A DNA stretch of 64,000 nucleotides from CAXBBB01 sp963815505. GTDB taxonomy: Bacteria > Bacteroidota > Rhodothermia > Rhodothermales > BA12. This document shows, piece by piece, positions 56,672 to 64,000 of this stretch. The stretch covers positions 14,610 to 78,609 of the forward strand of contig CAWFGU010000021.1 of NCBI GenBank assembly GCA_963815505.1, written 5' to 3'. Each line of letters starts with the position of its first letter. The stretch's first letter is position 1. The position numbers were made by a program, and so were the translations under genes. The notes under the pieces are model-generated. The model saw only the letters and a list, made by a program, of their open reading frames with translations, was not told the origin of the DNA and did no database searches.

Positions 56672-58516
56672 ATGAACCTGATCGTCTACGCACTTCTGGC
56701 GCAGGGCGGCATCCTGATGCTGGGCATCGTGATGTGGCTGGCGCTGGTGCGGCGCGAAGTTACCGGCGCACGTGAACTGGCGCTGCTCTCGCTGGCGTGC
56801 ATGGGCTGGATCGCCGCCGACATGCTTGGCGTCTTCGTGTCCGACATCGGCGTAGTGCAGATGCTGGCGTTCGCGGGCTATCCGTTCATCGCGTTCACAC
56901 CGGTTGCGTGGCTCGCATTCGCGCTCACCTACACCGGGCGCAGCGAGCAGAAAGCGTCGTGGTGGTTCCGGCTACTGCTCGGGCTGGCCGTCGTCACGAC
57001 TGTCGTGTCGCTCACAGGCGGGCTCCACAACCTGCTCTACCTGACGGACAACGTGCGGCAAATCGCTGAGTGGACAGGCGGGCGTCCGGCGTATGCGGTC
57101 CGGCCGACGTATGGACCGTGGTTCTGGGTACACGGAGCAGCGAGTTGGTGGGCGACGGCGGCGGGCAGCATGCTGGTCGTGAGCGAGCACATGCACGCGA
57201 TGCAGGCGCAGAAGCGGATCTCGCGATGGATCGCTCTGAGCGCGCTGCTACCGCTGGCCGTCAACTTCGCCTACGTGCTGCGCCTGGTGCCGATGGTCAA
57301 GGATCTGACCCCCATCAGCTTGGGCATCACGATCTCGGTGATGTCGGTCGTCCTGTTTCGCTACCGGCTCTCCGACGTGCGACCGTTCCGCAGGTCCGCG
57401 CTGGTCGACGCGTTGCAGGAAGCCGTCTTGGTGCTCGACGACCGGGGACGCGTGACCGACTTCAACCCGGCGATGCGCCGCATCCTCGACCTCGACGAAT
57501 CGGACCTGGCGCGCCCCTTGATCGACCGCGCCTCACGCGTCGGCATGCGTCTCCCTGACGAACTGATCGCCGTGCACGACGCCGATGCGCCGCCCGGTGC
57601 CTCCCCGCTACCGCCTACGGTCGAACTGAACACCGAAGAAGGCGTGCGATGCTTCGAGTATCGTTCGGCCCCGCTGAGCGACCCAAACCGCCGAGGCGTC
57701 ACGGCCGGTCGCGTGATCTTGCTGCTCGATGTGACCGAGCGAGAACAGCAGCGCGACGCCAGAGAGCAGGCCGAGGAAGCCTTGATGCAAGCCAACGCCG
57801 AGTTGCTCTCGCGCAACGACAGTCTCGACCAGTTCGCCCACACGGTCGCGCACGATTTGAAAAGTCCGGCCAACACGCTGCGCAACTACGTCCACCTGCT
57901 CCGGGAGGATGCCGACATGCCCGACGAGATGCGGCTCGAAAGCCTGAACGCCATCGACGCCGTGAGCGCCAAACTGATGTCGATCGTCGATGAGATGCTG
58001 CTGCTCGCCGGAGCGCGCCGTCAACCCGTCGTACCGGTCCCCATAGCGATGGAGCACGTCGTCGACGAAGCGCTCGATCGGCTCGAGCCGATCATTGCCG
58101 AGCGCGGTGCTTACGTCAAATCGACCTCGACGTGGCCATCGGTTCTGGGACATGCGCCATGGGTCGAAGAGGTCTGGGTCAACTACGTCTCGAACGCACT
58201 CAAATACGGCGGATCGCCGCCGCGCGTAGTTTTGGGAGCCGACGCCACTGCTGACGGACACGCGCGGTTCTGGGTGCAGGACAACGGGGCAGGCATCACT
58301 CACGTGGACCGCGACCGACTATTCGTGCCGTTTGCGCGTCTGCACGTGGGTGGCGGCATCGAAGGGCATGGATTGGGCCTCGCCATCGTCCGGCAAATCG
58401 TCGAGCGGCTGGGCGGCACGTGCGGCCTCGAGGACAGCCCGCTAGGAGGCACGACGTTCTACTTCACGCTGCCGACGGCAGAGAGAGCCGAAGTCGTGGA
58501 AGCAGAGGTAGCGTGA
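56672..58516 (+). CDS. Orphan histidine kinase with 7TM-type sensor region and PAS domain
   Basis: The protein has 614 residues. The first 235 form about seven helices of the HisKA-associated 7TM type. A PAS-like domain follows (VDALQEAVLVLDDRGRVTDFNPAMRRIL, about 245-355), then a short coil, HisKA with His394 in TVAHDLKSPANTLRNYV, and HATPase_c with VNYVSNALKYGG, DNGAGI and EGHGLGLAIVRQI. No response regulator is adjacent, so its partner is elsewhere. Confidence 0.9.
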   Translation: MNLIVYALLAQGGILMLGIVMWLALVRREVTGARELALLSLACMGWIAADMLGVFVSDIGVVQMLAFAGYPFIAFTPVAWLAFALTYTGRSEQKASWWFRLLLGLAVVTTVVSLTGGLHNLLYLTDNVRQIAEWTGGRPAYAVRPTYGPWFWVHGAASWWATAAGSMLVVSEHMHAMQAQKRISRWIALSALLPLAVNFAYVLRLVPMVKDLTPISLGITISVMSVVLFRYRLSDVRPFRRSALVDALQEAVLVLDDRGRVTDFNPAMRRILDLDESDLARPLIDRASRVGMRLPDELIAVHDADAPPGASPLPPTVELNTEEGVRCFEYRSAPLSDPNRRGVTAGRVILLLDVTEREQQRDAREQAEEALMQANAELLSRNDSLDQFAHTVAHDLKSPANTLRNYVHLLREDADMPDEMRLESLNAIDAVSAKLMSIVDEMLLLAGARRQPVVPVPIAMEHVVDEALDRLEPIIAERGAYVKSTSTWPSVLGHAPWVEEVWVNYVSNALKYGGSPPRVVLGADATADGHARFWVQDNGAGITHVDRDRLFVPFARLHVGGGIEGHGLGLAIVRQIVERLGGTCGLEDSPLGGTTFYFTLPTAERAEVVEAEVA

Positions 58517-58567
58517 CGAGGTGTGGGTTGGCAGCGCCCCCCGCACGCATTGCACGAATCTAGTCGG

Positions 58568-59641
58568 CTACCGCGCGGTCAGGTCTACGTCGTCCGTGTG
58601 GCGGAGCAGTTCCCAGTCAATGCCCTCGGCGGACATGAGCGCATGCCAGCGGCGGCGCGGCTCGGCATGAGTGGCTACGGTGGCGAGAAACACCTCCTCA
58701 CGTGAGACGGGCAAACCGGCGTGTTCGAGCGCGGCGAGGTGGGGCGGCGGCGGCACGTCGCATGACGTGGGATCTACCTCGGCGAGGCGGAGCAGGCTCA
58801 TCTGAACGCCTGCCAGCGTGCGCCGCACGTGCCGCGCCACACCGCTGTCGATGCTCCCCTCGGACAGTCCGCACTCGGCGAGCAGCAGTGTTTCGTAGAG
58901 ACGCGTCAGCCCCATCACCACGTGTGCCAGATGGCTCTGATTGCGGAAGTCCCACAGGACAGGGTACAGGCGCAAACTGTGCTCCAGCTCGATGATCTTG
59001 TCGCCGATGCCCTCGAGGTAGGTGTCGAGCGACGCCACAGACGTGCCGTTCCACGAATCGATTACAGCGGCTTCGGGCGAGGGCAGCGTCCGGTGCAGGT
59101 TGAGCGCCAGGTTCCACTTGAACATCGCCGCCTGCACGAGCGGGACGAGAAACGAAATACTGAACGTGACGAGGAAAAAGCCCAGCGTCGACGCCAGCGC
59201 AGTCATCACCTGCCAAAACGGCCCGCCCGGCTCGTAGTCGCCCAAGCCGAGCGTTGAGAACACGAACCCGGCATAGTAGACGCGCGCCCAGAAGTCGGCA
59301 GGTTCGCCCGTAGTGCCCTTTACGACGGCTTCGTCGGCCCCCATGAACACACACGTCCACCCGATCCACATCCACGCGATCCACCCGGCCACCATCCCCA
59401 TCGTGACTATCACGCCGAGTTTGCCTTTGAGCCCCGGCACAGCCATGCGGTGCAGCTTGGCCAGGACAGTGCGCATTCCGCGCGCGAACCACTTCGTCAG
59501 CGGTGCCAGCCCAGACTGCGTCGTCGTACCAAACACTTCGAGCGAGACCACGATCACGATGCCGATGCCCAGTACGGTCCAGAGCCAGTGATACATAAAC
59601 CAGTCGAGGGGTGAGCGGCCAAGGTAGCCGATACCAACCAC
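58568..59641 (-). CDS. Two-helix-per-subunit K+ channel-like protein
   Basis: The frame starts at GTG 59641 (357 residues); the first ATG is at 59596. An N-terminal helix (19-36) is followed by an ion-channel unit: helix (75-100), pore segment with filter-like STLGLGDY at 129-136, and helix (145-172). The usual filter is TVGYGD. The C-terminal 180 residues are a soluble helical domain with no RCK Rossmann motif. A permeation role is likely, but ion selectivity is uncertain given the altered filter. Confidence 0.75.
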   Translation of the reverse strand: MVGIGYLGRSPLDWFMYHWLWTVLGIGIVIVVSLEVFGTTTQSGLAPLTKWFARGMRTVLAKLHRMAVPGLKGKLGVIVTMGMVAGWIAWMWIGWTCVFMGADEAVVKGTTGEPADFWARVYYAGFVFSTLGLGDYEPGGPFWQVMTALASTLGFFLVTFSISFLVPLVQAAMFKWNLALNLHRTLPSPEAAVIDSWNGTSVASLDTYLEGIGDKIIELEHSLRLYPVLWDFRNQSHLAHVVMGLTRLYETLLLAECGLSEGSIDSGVARHVRRTLAGVQMSLLRLAEVDPTSCDVPPPPHLAALEHAGLPVSREEVFLATVATHAEPRRRWHALMSAEGIDWELLRHTDDVDLTAR

Positions 59642-59652
59642 CAGTCCCGTGC

Positions 59653-60489
59653 CTACGCACGAGGTGTGTTAGTTAGTACGAGTCCGTCGTATCCCGGTGC
59701 GATGCCCGGCGGCGTGAGTGCGGCGATAGCTGCGTGGCCGGTATTGTGGCTGATGTGGGTGAAATACGTCTGCCGCGCGCCGATGCGCTGAGCCGCCGCG
59801 ATGGCCTGTTCGAACGTAAAGTGCGTCCGATGTGGCTCGGACCGCAGCGCGCTGATGACGAGCGTGTCGACGCCCGTGACGAGTTCGTACGACGCGTCGG
59901 GGATGCGGCTCACGTCAGTCAGGTACGCCGCCTCGCCAACGCGAAATCCCAGAATCGGCAGCTCGCCGTGGAACGCGGGAATGGGCACCACGCGCACGCT
60001 CGGACCGGATGCGTAGCGGCTGGCGACGAAGAACGGCGCGTCGACCTCGTGCAGGTCCAGGCGTGGCGCGCCAGGGTACCGCTCGGCTCCACTGGCGAAG
60101 GCGTAGGGGTACGACTGCCGCAACACCGCCGCCGATGTGGGCGAGACGTAGATCGGAATCGGCGTCTTGTTGTCAAACAGGAACGGGCGTAAATCGTCCA
60201 GCCCACCGACGTGGTCGTAGTGGTGGTGCGTGATCAGAACAGCGTCCAAGCGGTCCAGGCCGATGCGCAGCGCCTGGTATCGCAGATCCGGTCCGGCATC
60301 GATCAGGAGGCGCAGCGGCTCGCCCGCATCGGTGTCGACCGTTAGCAGCGCGCTGGTGCGTAAGCGGCGGTCGCGCGGATCGTCGGACGTGCAGACGGCG
60401 CAAGGGCACCCGACGACGGGGACGCCGGTCGACGTGCCGGTGCCCAAAAGCGTTGCCGTGACGCGGATCGGAGCAGGCGGAGCGTTCAC
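59653..60489 (-). CDS. PhnP-like metallo-beta-lactamase-fold hydrolase
   Basis: I start at GTG 60489, which overlaps the upstream stop (GTGA); the longer frame only runs through that gene. The 278 residues contain GTGTSTGVPVVGCPCAVCTSDDPRDRRLRTS, an N-terminal CxCxxC cluster typical of PhnP, the motif THHHYDHVGGLDDLRPF, and AYLTDVSRI. PhnP hydrolyses cyclic phosphodiesters such as 5-phosphoribosyl 1,2-cyclic phosphate. No C-P lyase genes are near, so a general phosphodiesterase role is more likely. Confidence 0.88.
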   Translation of the reverse strand: MNAPPAPIRVTATLLGTGTSTGVPVVGCPCAVCTSDDPRDRRLRTSALLTVDTDAGEPLRLLIDAGPDLRYQALRIGLDRLDAVLITHHHYDHVGGLDDLRPFLFDNKTPIPIYVSPTSAAVLRQSYPYAFASGAERYPGAPRLDLHEVDAPFFVASRYASGPSVRVVPIPAFHGELPILGFRVGEAAYLTDVSRIPDASYELVTGVDTLVISALRSEPHRTHFTFEQAIAAAQRIGARQTYFTHISHNTGHAAIAALTPPGIAPGYDGLVLTNTPRA

Positions 60490-60776
60490 GACTCGAGGCG
60501 GGATCGAGCCATCAGCGCATCGATTCGGCCCCACTCGGCGACTAGTGCTTTCCGCGTCGTTGGGCGCAGGTATACATCGTCGAGATCGAATGGGCGCAGG
60601 CTCGACGCCAGAACGGCGAGGGTGACTTCGGGCGGATGCATCCGGTTGAGAACGATGCTGCTCTCCCCCGCGACTCGGCACGCGCCGCCGCGGAAGCGAC
60701 CGCGCTCGGTCCGCACGCGCAGACCGAAGTGCTCGGCGACCCCGGTGAGTTCGGCGATGATGTCGGTCGTTTTCAT
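60486..60776 (-). CDS. Conserved hypothetical protein coupled to the PhnP-like gene
   Basis: The protein has 96 residues from the ATG at 60776. The sequence ELTGVAEHFGLRVRTERGRFRGGACRVAGESSIVLNRMHPPEVTLAVLASSLRPFDLDDVYLRPTTRKAL follows a small soluble protein I recall as conserved across Bacteroidetes and Chlorobi, with the GxFxGGxCRV and LNR segments preserved. The function is unknown. Its stop overlaps the start of the PhnP-like gene, so the two are translated together. Confidence 0.7.
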   Translation of the reverse strand: MKTTDIIAELTGVAEHFGLRVRTERGRFRGGACRVAGESSIVLNRMHPPEVTLAVLASSLRPFDLDDVYLRPTTRKALVAEWGRIDALMARSRLES

Positions 60777-60951
60777 GCGGCTTCCAACGCGCGAACGACG
60801 GGAAAGCGCCCGGCCGGGACAAGGGTGAGTTGGATCACTTGCACACATTCGGCCTGCATAAGGCCGCCGGCGCTCACTGTGCGGCCTATCGGCCGAGATG
60901 CGGCGCTTTGAGAATGGCTGGTACTTCCATCTTGATGTGCACTGATGCGCA

Positions 60952-63921
60952 CTATCTGGCTACGGTTAATCCGAGCGTTCTCACCTCACCTGACGCTTCG
61001 GCGCGAACGAAGTAGACGCCCGGCGACCAGCCCGACACGTCGAACGTCAGCGGCAATCGTACGCCCTTCATCTCCCCATCGTGCAGAGCGGCGATGTGGC
61101 GCCCAAGCGCGTCGTACACGGATACGCGGGCGACTCCGCCCACGCTAAGATCCAGCACCAGTCGAGCGGTCCCGCGCACCGGATGCTGCCCAACCAATCG
61201 CAGCCCGAGCGCTGCTGGCTTGGCCTCAGCGAGATCGGCGGTGACGACTGAGTCACCCAACCGCTGCCACCCCGCACCGGAAGACGGAAGACGGGCCTGC
61301 ATCGCTCCACCGTCGGGCGAGTCATAGGCAAGCAGCGCCGCGTGGAGAGCCGTCATGGCGGCTGCGCTGTCGGCGACTCCCACGTCGGAGAGTGTCACGG
61401 TCGCTTCGATCAAGCGGTCGGTCGCCGATACTTTTCCGCTTGTCGCGCCGAACGGACCGGACCAGCCGCTGTCGCCCTCGCGCGCGAAGAACGCCAGAGT
61501 CGGGGCGAGCGTGCCCATCTTGGCCCACGGCGCATCTCCTGTCGCGTCGGGGTTGCCGGTGAGGGCGAGAAAGAGGTCACGCCCAGTGTCGGAAGCAGAG
61601 GGTTCGGCGGCGAGGTAGAGCACGTCGCCGCGCACATCCGCGTAGAGCGTGCGTCCGTCGGCGTCTCGGGCAATCAGACGAGCGCCGAGGTCGAGCGCTC
61701 CGTCGAGCACGAATGGGCGCACCGAACCGCCACCGCCGTCCGCGCCGGATAGGTCGATGCTGTAGTCACGCCCGCCGTTGTTGTCCCACGTGTCGTCGGC
61801 CCAGCGGATCACGAAGGAGACGTTGCGCACGGCCTGATCACCGCTGAACGGCCCGATGACCAGCCGAAGCGAGTCGCCCGACGCAGTGAACGGAGTTTCG
61901 ACGGCGGTGCCACTCGTCGGCTGCGTGCCGACTGGTTGGTAGGCAGCAGCCGGTGTCTGCCAGTCGCTTCCGTCGGCATTGACGCCCCAGTGGAGCCGCG
62001 CGCCCTGAGTGGCCCCGCGCATGACGATCACGATGCTGTCGGAAGCGGCCGGGTTCGTCGGCGTCCACGCGACACCGGCGTTTCCACTGCCGCCGGTTGC
62101 CTCGCCCCTACCGATCCAGACGTGCTGCAGAATGGAACGCTCGGACCGGCCTCCGGCATCCGTCGCCTCGACGTAGTAGTCGACGAGCACGCCGGATAGG
62201 TCACTCAGCTTTGCCTCGTAGCGCGCTGCCTGAAACGGTGGTGCAGGCGTCGTTCGGGCGGACGGCTCGCGGATTTCGACCATCGACACCGACTGCCACG
62301 ATCCGCCTGCGAATACCTGGTTGACCGGATCGACGCTTCCGTCCGGGTCGACGCGGTAGTACAGCGTCACGTCGCCCAGTCCACCGTCGTCGTAGGCGTA
62401 GGTCCAGATCGTCACGTCGCGCGGCTGGACGGTGCCCCACTCGGTCTCGCCGGGATTGTACGGCGTCCGCTGCGGCACGAAGAGCGATGGCGCTGCTCGG
62501 TCGACCGAAGGCGCAGGATGCAGTTGCGCGATGCGAGCGGACGCCCGCGCAACGTGGCTGTCCCAGATGCCGCCCAGCGATCCGTCCCAGTACCAATAGT
62601 CGCTGGCCGTCGACTGGCCCAGTAGTTCGCCTGCTTCGGATACGTCGGCTCCGGATGCACGCGCGGCGGCAACGCGGTGCTGTGCGGCGGTCAGGATCGA
62701 CCACGAGGTGTAGTCGGGGCTGTATCCGTCGGCTCCAGGACGGCCCATCCACTTGAGAAACTCCGGGTCGCCGTTGTCGGCGCCTGCCCACGAACCCGGC
62801 TCGACGTGGATCACGTCGTCGGGCGCGGGCGGAAACGCGTCCAGGTAATCTTGAACGGTCGTGCATTCGAAGCGGCCCCGGTTACCTGCTGCCCAATCGG
62901 CGAACGCCTGGAAGTTGCCGCCATAGTAGCCTTCGGACCCGCCGCCGAAGTTGTCGCCGTCGTGGTGGAGCACGATCAGAATGGGATGATTGGGGTCGGT
63001 GTTCGCCGCTTCCAACTGACTCATCACGGCCTCGTACTGGAGCGCACCGAAGCCGCCGCGTCCGTCCTCGTTGCCCAGATAGCGGCTCGTCGGAACGACA
63101 ACGATTTGCATCGCCTGCCCCGTCGACGGATCGACGTATTCCGACAGGTGCGGACGATGCGCCCACGCGCCCGACACCTGGGTCGGTGCCCACAGCCCGT
63201 TCAACCGCTGCCAATCGCCCGGATCCGCGTTGCGCTGGTCGGCTCGGTGCGGCTCGGCGAGGTTGCTCGCCGGATCGTACGGATACCCCCGGGCAGCACG
63301 CTCCATGTGGACGTTGTCGACGAGCACCCAATCGACACCCGCAGCCTTGATCGAAGGGATGGTATGCGTCGCGAACGCATTCTCGGGCGGAAACAGCCCG
63401 CGCGAAGGAGCCGCGCCCAACCGATTCGTCATCGCCTCGCGGTGGTCTATGATCTGCCTGCGCACGCTCGCCGAATCGACGAGCGGCATCAGCGGATGGT
63501 AGTAGCCGAAGCCGATCAGGTCGAGACGGGGGTTGCCGCCGCTCGTTTTCTGCTGCGCCGCCTGCTGCCAGTGGGACGCCCAGTTCTGGTAGCCGCTGTG
63601 ACCGACTGCTTCCCACGCGTCGAGGTTGTCGGCCAGTGCACCTGAGAAGCTGACGTGCGCACCGCAGTCTTGCAGTCCGGCACGGCGGGCGGTTTCGACG
63701 GCCTGAGCAGGCCACGTCGTGTAGGGTCCGACGCGCTGATCGAACACACCGCGGACGGAGAAGGGATAGCGCCCGGCGGCATCGGTTTCCGGAGCGCTCT
63801 CGCCGGGCCAGTAGACGGGCTGATGCATGTGCCACAAGAACGTGACGTAGATCGGCGGCCGCTCTTGTGCCCACGTGGGGACGGCGGTGAGCAGGGCGAG
63901 AAGCAGGAGAGACGAGCGCAT
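60952..63921 (-). CDS. Secreted glycoside hydrolase family 57 enzyme with T9SS-type tail
   Basis: I start at the ATG at 63921 (989 residues), which begins a signal peptide MRSSLLLLALLTAVPTWAQ; the open frame to 63945 uses a TTG. The GH57 motif HMHQP is at 31-35, and the likely nucleophile Glu180 lies in GLFPPENAF (171-181). A glucan-debranching or amylase-type activity is inferred. Beta-sandwich modules follow (about 470-850), and the last 85 residues (ARLVLDLSVGGVARVSVYDALGR ... SPGVYFVRAEASG) form a sorting domain of the T9SS kind. It is a likely extracellular alpha-glucan hydrolase under the LacI-type operator at 63947. Confidence 0.85.
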   Translation of the reverse strand: MRSSLLLLALLTAVPTWAQERPPIYVTFLWHMHQPVYWPGESAPETDAAGRYPFSVRGVFDQRVGPYTTWPAQAVETARRAGLQDCGAHVSFSGALADNLDAWEAVGHSGYQNWASHWQQAAQQKTSGGNPRLDLIGFGYYHPLMPLVDSASVRRQIIDHREAMTNRLGAAPSRGLFPPENAFATHTIPSIKAAGVDWVLVDNVHMERAARGYPYDPASNLAEPHRADQRNADPGDWQRLNGLWAPTQVSGAWAHRPHLSEYVDPSTGQAMQIVVVPTSRYLGNEDGRGGFGALQYEAVMSQLEAANTDPNHPILIVLHHDGDNFGGGSEGYYGGNFQAFADWAAGNRGRFECTTVQDYLDAFPPAPDDVIHVEPGSWAGADNGDPEFLKWMGRPGADGYSPDYTSWSILTAAQHRVAAARASGADVSEAGELLGQSTASDYWYWDGSLGGIWDSHVARASARIAQLHPAPSVDRAAPSLFVPQRTPYNPGETEWGTVQPRDVTIWTYAYDDGGLGDVTLYYRVDPDGSVDPVNQVFAGGSWQSVSMVEIREPSARTTPAPPFQAARYEAKLSDLSGVLVDYYVEATDAGGRSERSILQHVWIGRGEATGGSGNAGVAWTPTNPAASDSIVIVMRGATQGARLHWGVNADGSDWQTPAAAYQPVGTQPTSGTAVETPFTASGDSLRLVIGPFSGDQAVRNVSFVIRWADDTWDNNGGRDYSIDLSGADGGGGSVRPFVLDGALDLGARLIARDADGRTLYADVRGDVLYLAAEPSASDTGRDLFLALTGNPDATGDAPWAKMGTLAPTLAFFAREGDSGWSGPFGATSGKVSATDRLIEATVTLSDVGVADSAAAMTALHAALLAYDSPDGGAMQARLPSSGAGWQRLGDSVVTADLAEAKPAALGLRLVGQHPVRGTARLVLDLSVGGVARVSVYDALGRHIAALHDGEMKGVRLPLTFDVSGWSPGVYFVRAEASGEVRTLGLTVAR

Positions 63922-63946
63922 GACAGTCGGTAAGCCGAACCGCAAT

Positions 63947-63958
63947 GTAAGCGCTTAC
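63947..63958. promoter_or_regulatory. LacI/CcpA-type operator upstream of GH57
   Basis: GTAAGCGCTTAC is a perfect 12-base palindrome centred on CG and matches the core of LacI-family operators and of the cre consensus (TGWAARCGYTWNCW). It lies 26 bases upstream of the GH57 start on the gene's own promoter side, where a repressor would block transcription. No LacI regulator is encoded in the window. Confidence 0.6.
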
Positions 63959-64000
63959 CACGTGGCATCGTCCGATCTCGCGCCGCCTCCTAAGGCACTT

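Overview
The window is high-GC bacterial DNA that I place in Rhodothermia (Bacteroidota/Rhodothermota, near Salinibacter, Rubricoccus or Rubrivirga). The evidence is a SusC/SusD pair, the Bacteroidetes-restricted DUF4295 protein next to rpmB-rpmG, T9SS-type C-terminal sorting domains on two secreted proteins, a bacillithiol deacetylase (bshB1), and KorAB instead of pyruvate or 2-oxoglutarate dehydrogenase subunits. This is inferred from gene families; no 16S rRNA is present.

Layout. 1-5.5 kb: end of an acetyltransferase, a CbpA-type co-chaperone, envelope proteins, a LolC/E-type permease, the rpmB-rpmG-DUF4295 ribosomal cluster and a tRNA-Pro. 5.5-16.2 kb: secreted M28 peptidase, VIT-domain protein with sorting tail, an OmpR-type two-component pair, a membrane-fused Mur ligase, a lipoprotein, and pyrR-pyrB. 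16.2-25 kb: two coupled micro-ORFs, apaG, korA-korB, an AcuC-type deacetylase, pnuC-nadR salvage genes, a flavin reductase. 24-31 kb: hrcA-grpE-dnaJ heat-shock operon, DinB protein, GH97 glucosidase, MtfA peptidase. 31-36 kb: FliA-type sigma factor, a cytochrome c maturation set (ccmB, ccmC, ccmD, ccmE with the Cys-type heme site), a degenerate DraG-family protein and a PPOX-fold protein. 36-42 kb: murB and susC-susD. 42-50 kb: an exopolysaccharide-type locus made of a GT2 synthase, a Gln-rich membrane protein and two tandem proteins that each join a ThuA/GATase-like domain to a NodB-like domain lacking the usual zinc histidines. 50-64 kb: bshB1, leuS, a CoA-binding protein, a decayed Fic gene, miaB, an orphan 7TM histidine kinase, a K+ channel, a PhnP-like hydrolase and a secreted GH57 enzyme behind a LacI-type operator.

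How genes work together. SusC/SusD, GH97 and GH57 point to alpha-glucan use at the cell surface. The ccm genes, KorAB and bacillithiol gene fit an aerobic or facultative heterotroph. The most system-like unexplained unit is the 42.4-49.9 kb polysaccharide locus.

Data quality. At least ten genes, including the essential leuS and also miaB and the membrane-fused Mur ligase, are broken by one-base shifts, and nearly all are insertions. This pattern looks like residual long-read sequencing error rather than biology, so I annotate these genes as single loci spanning the shift. The Fic remnant at 54.6-55.0 kb is different: it also lacks its ends and looks truly decayed.
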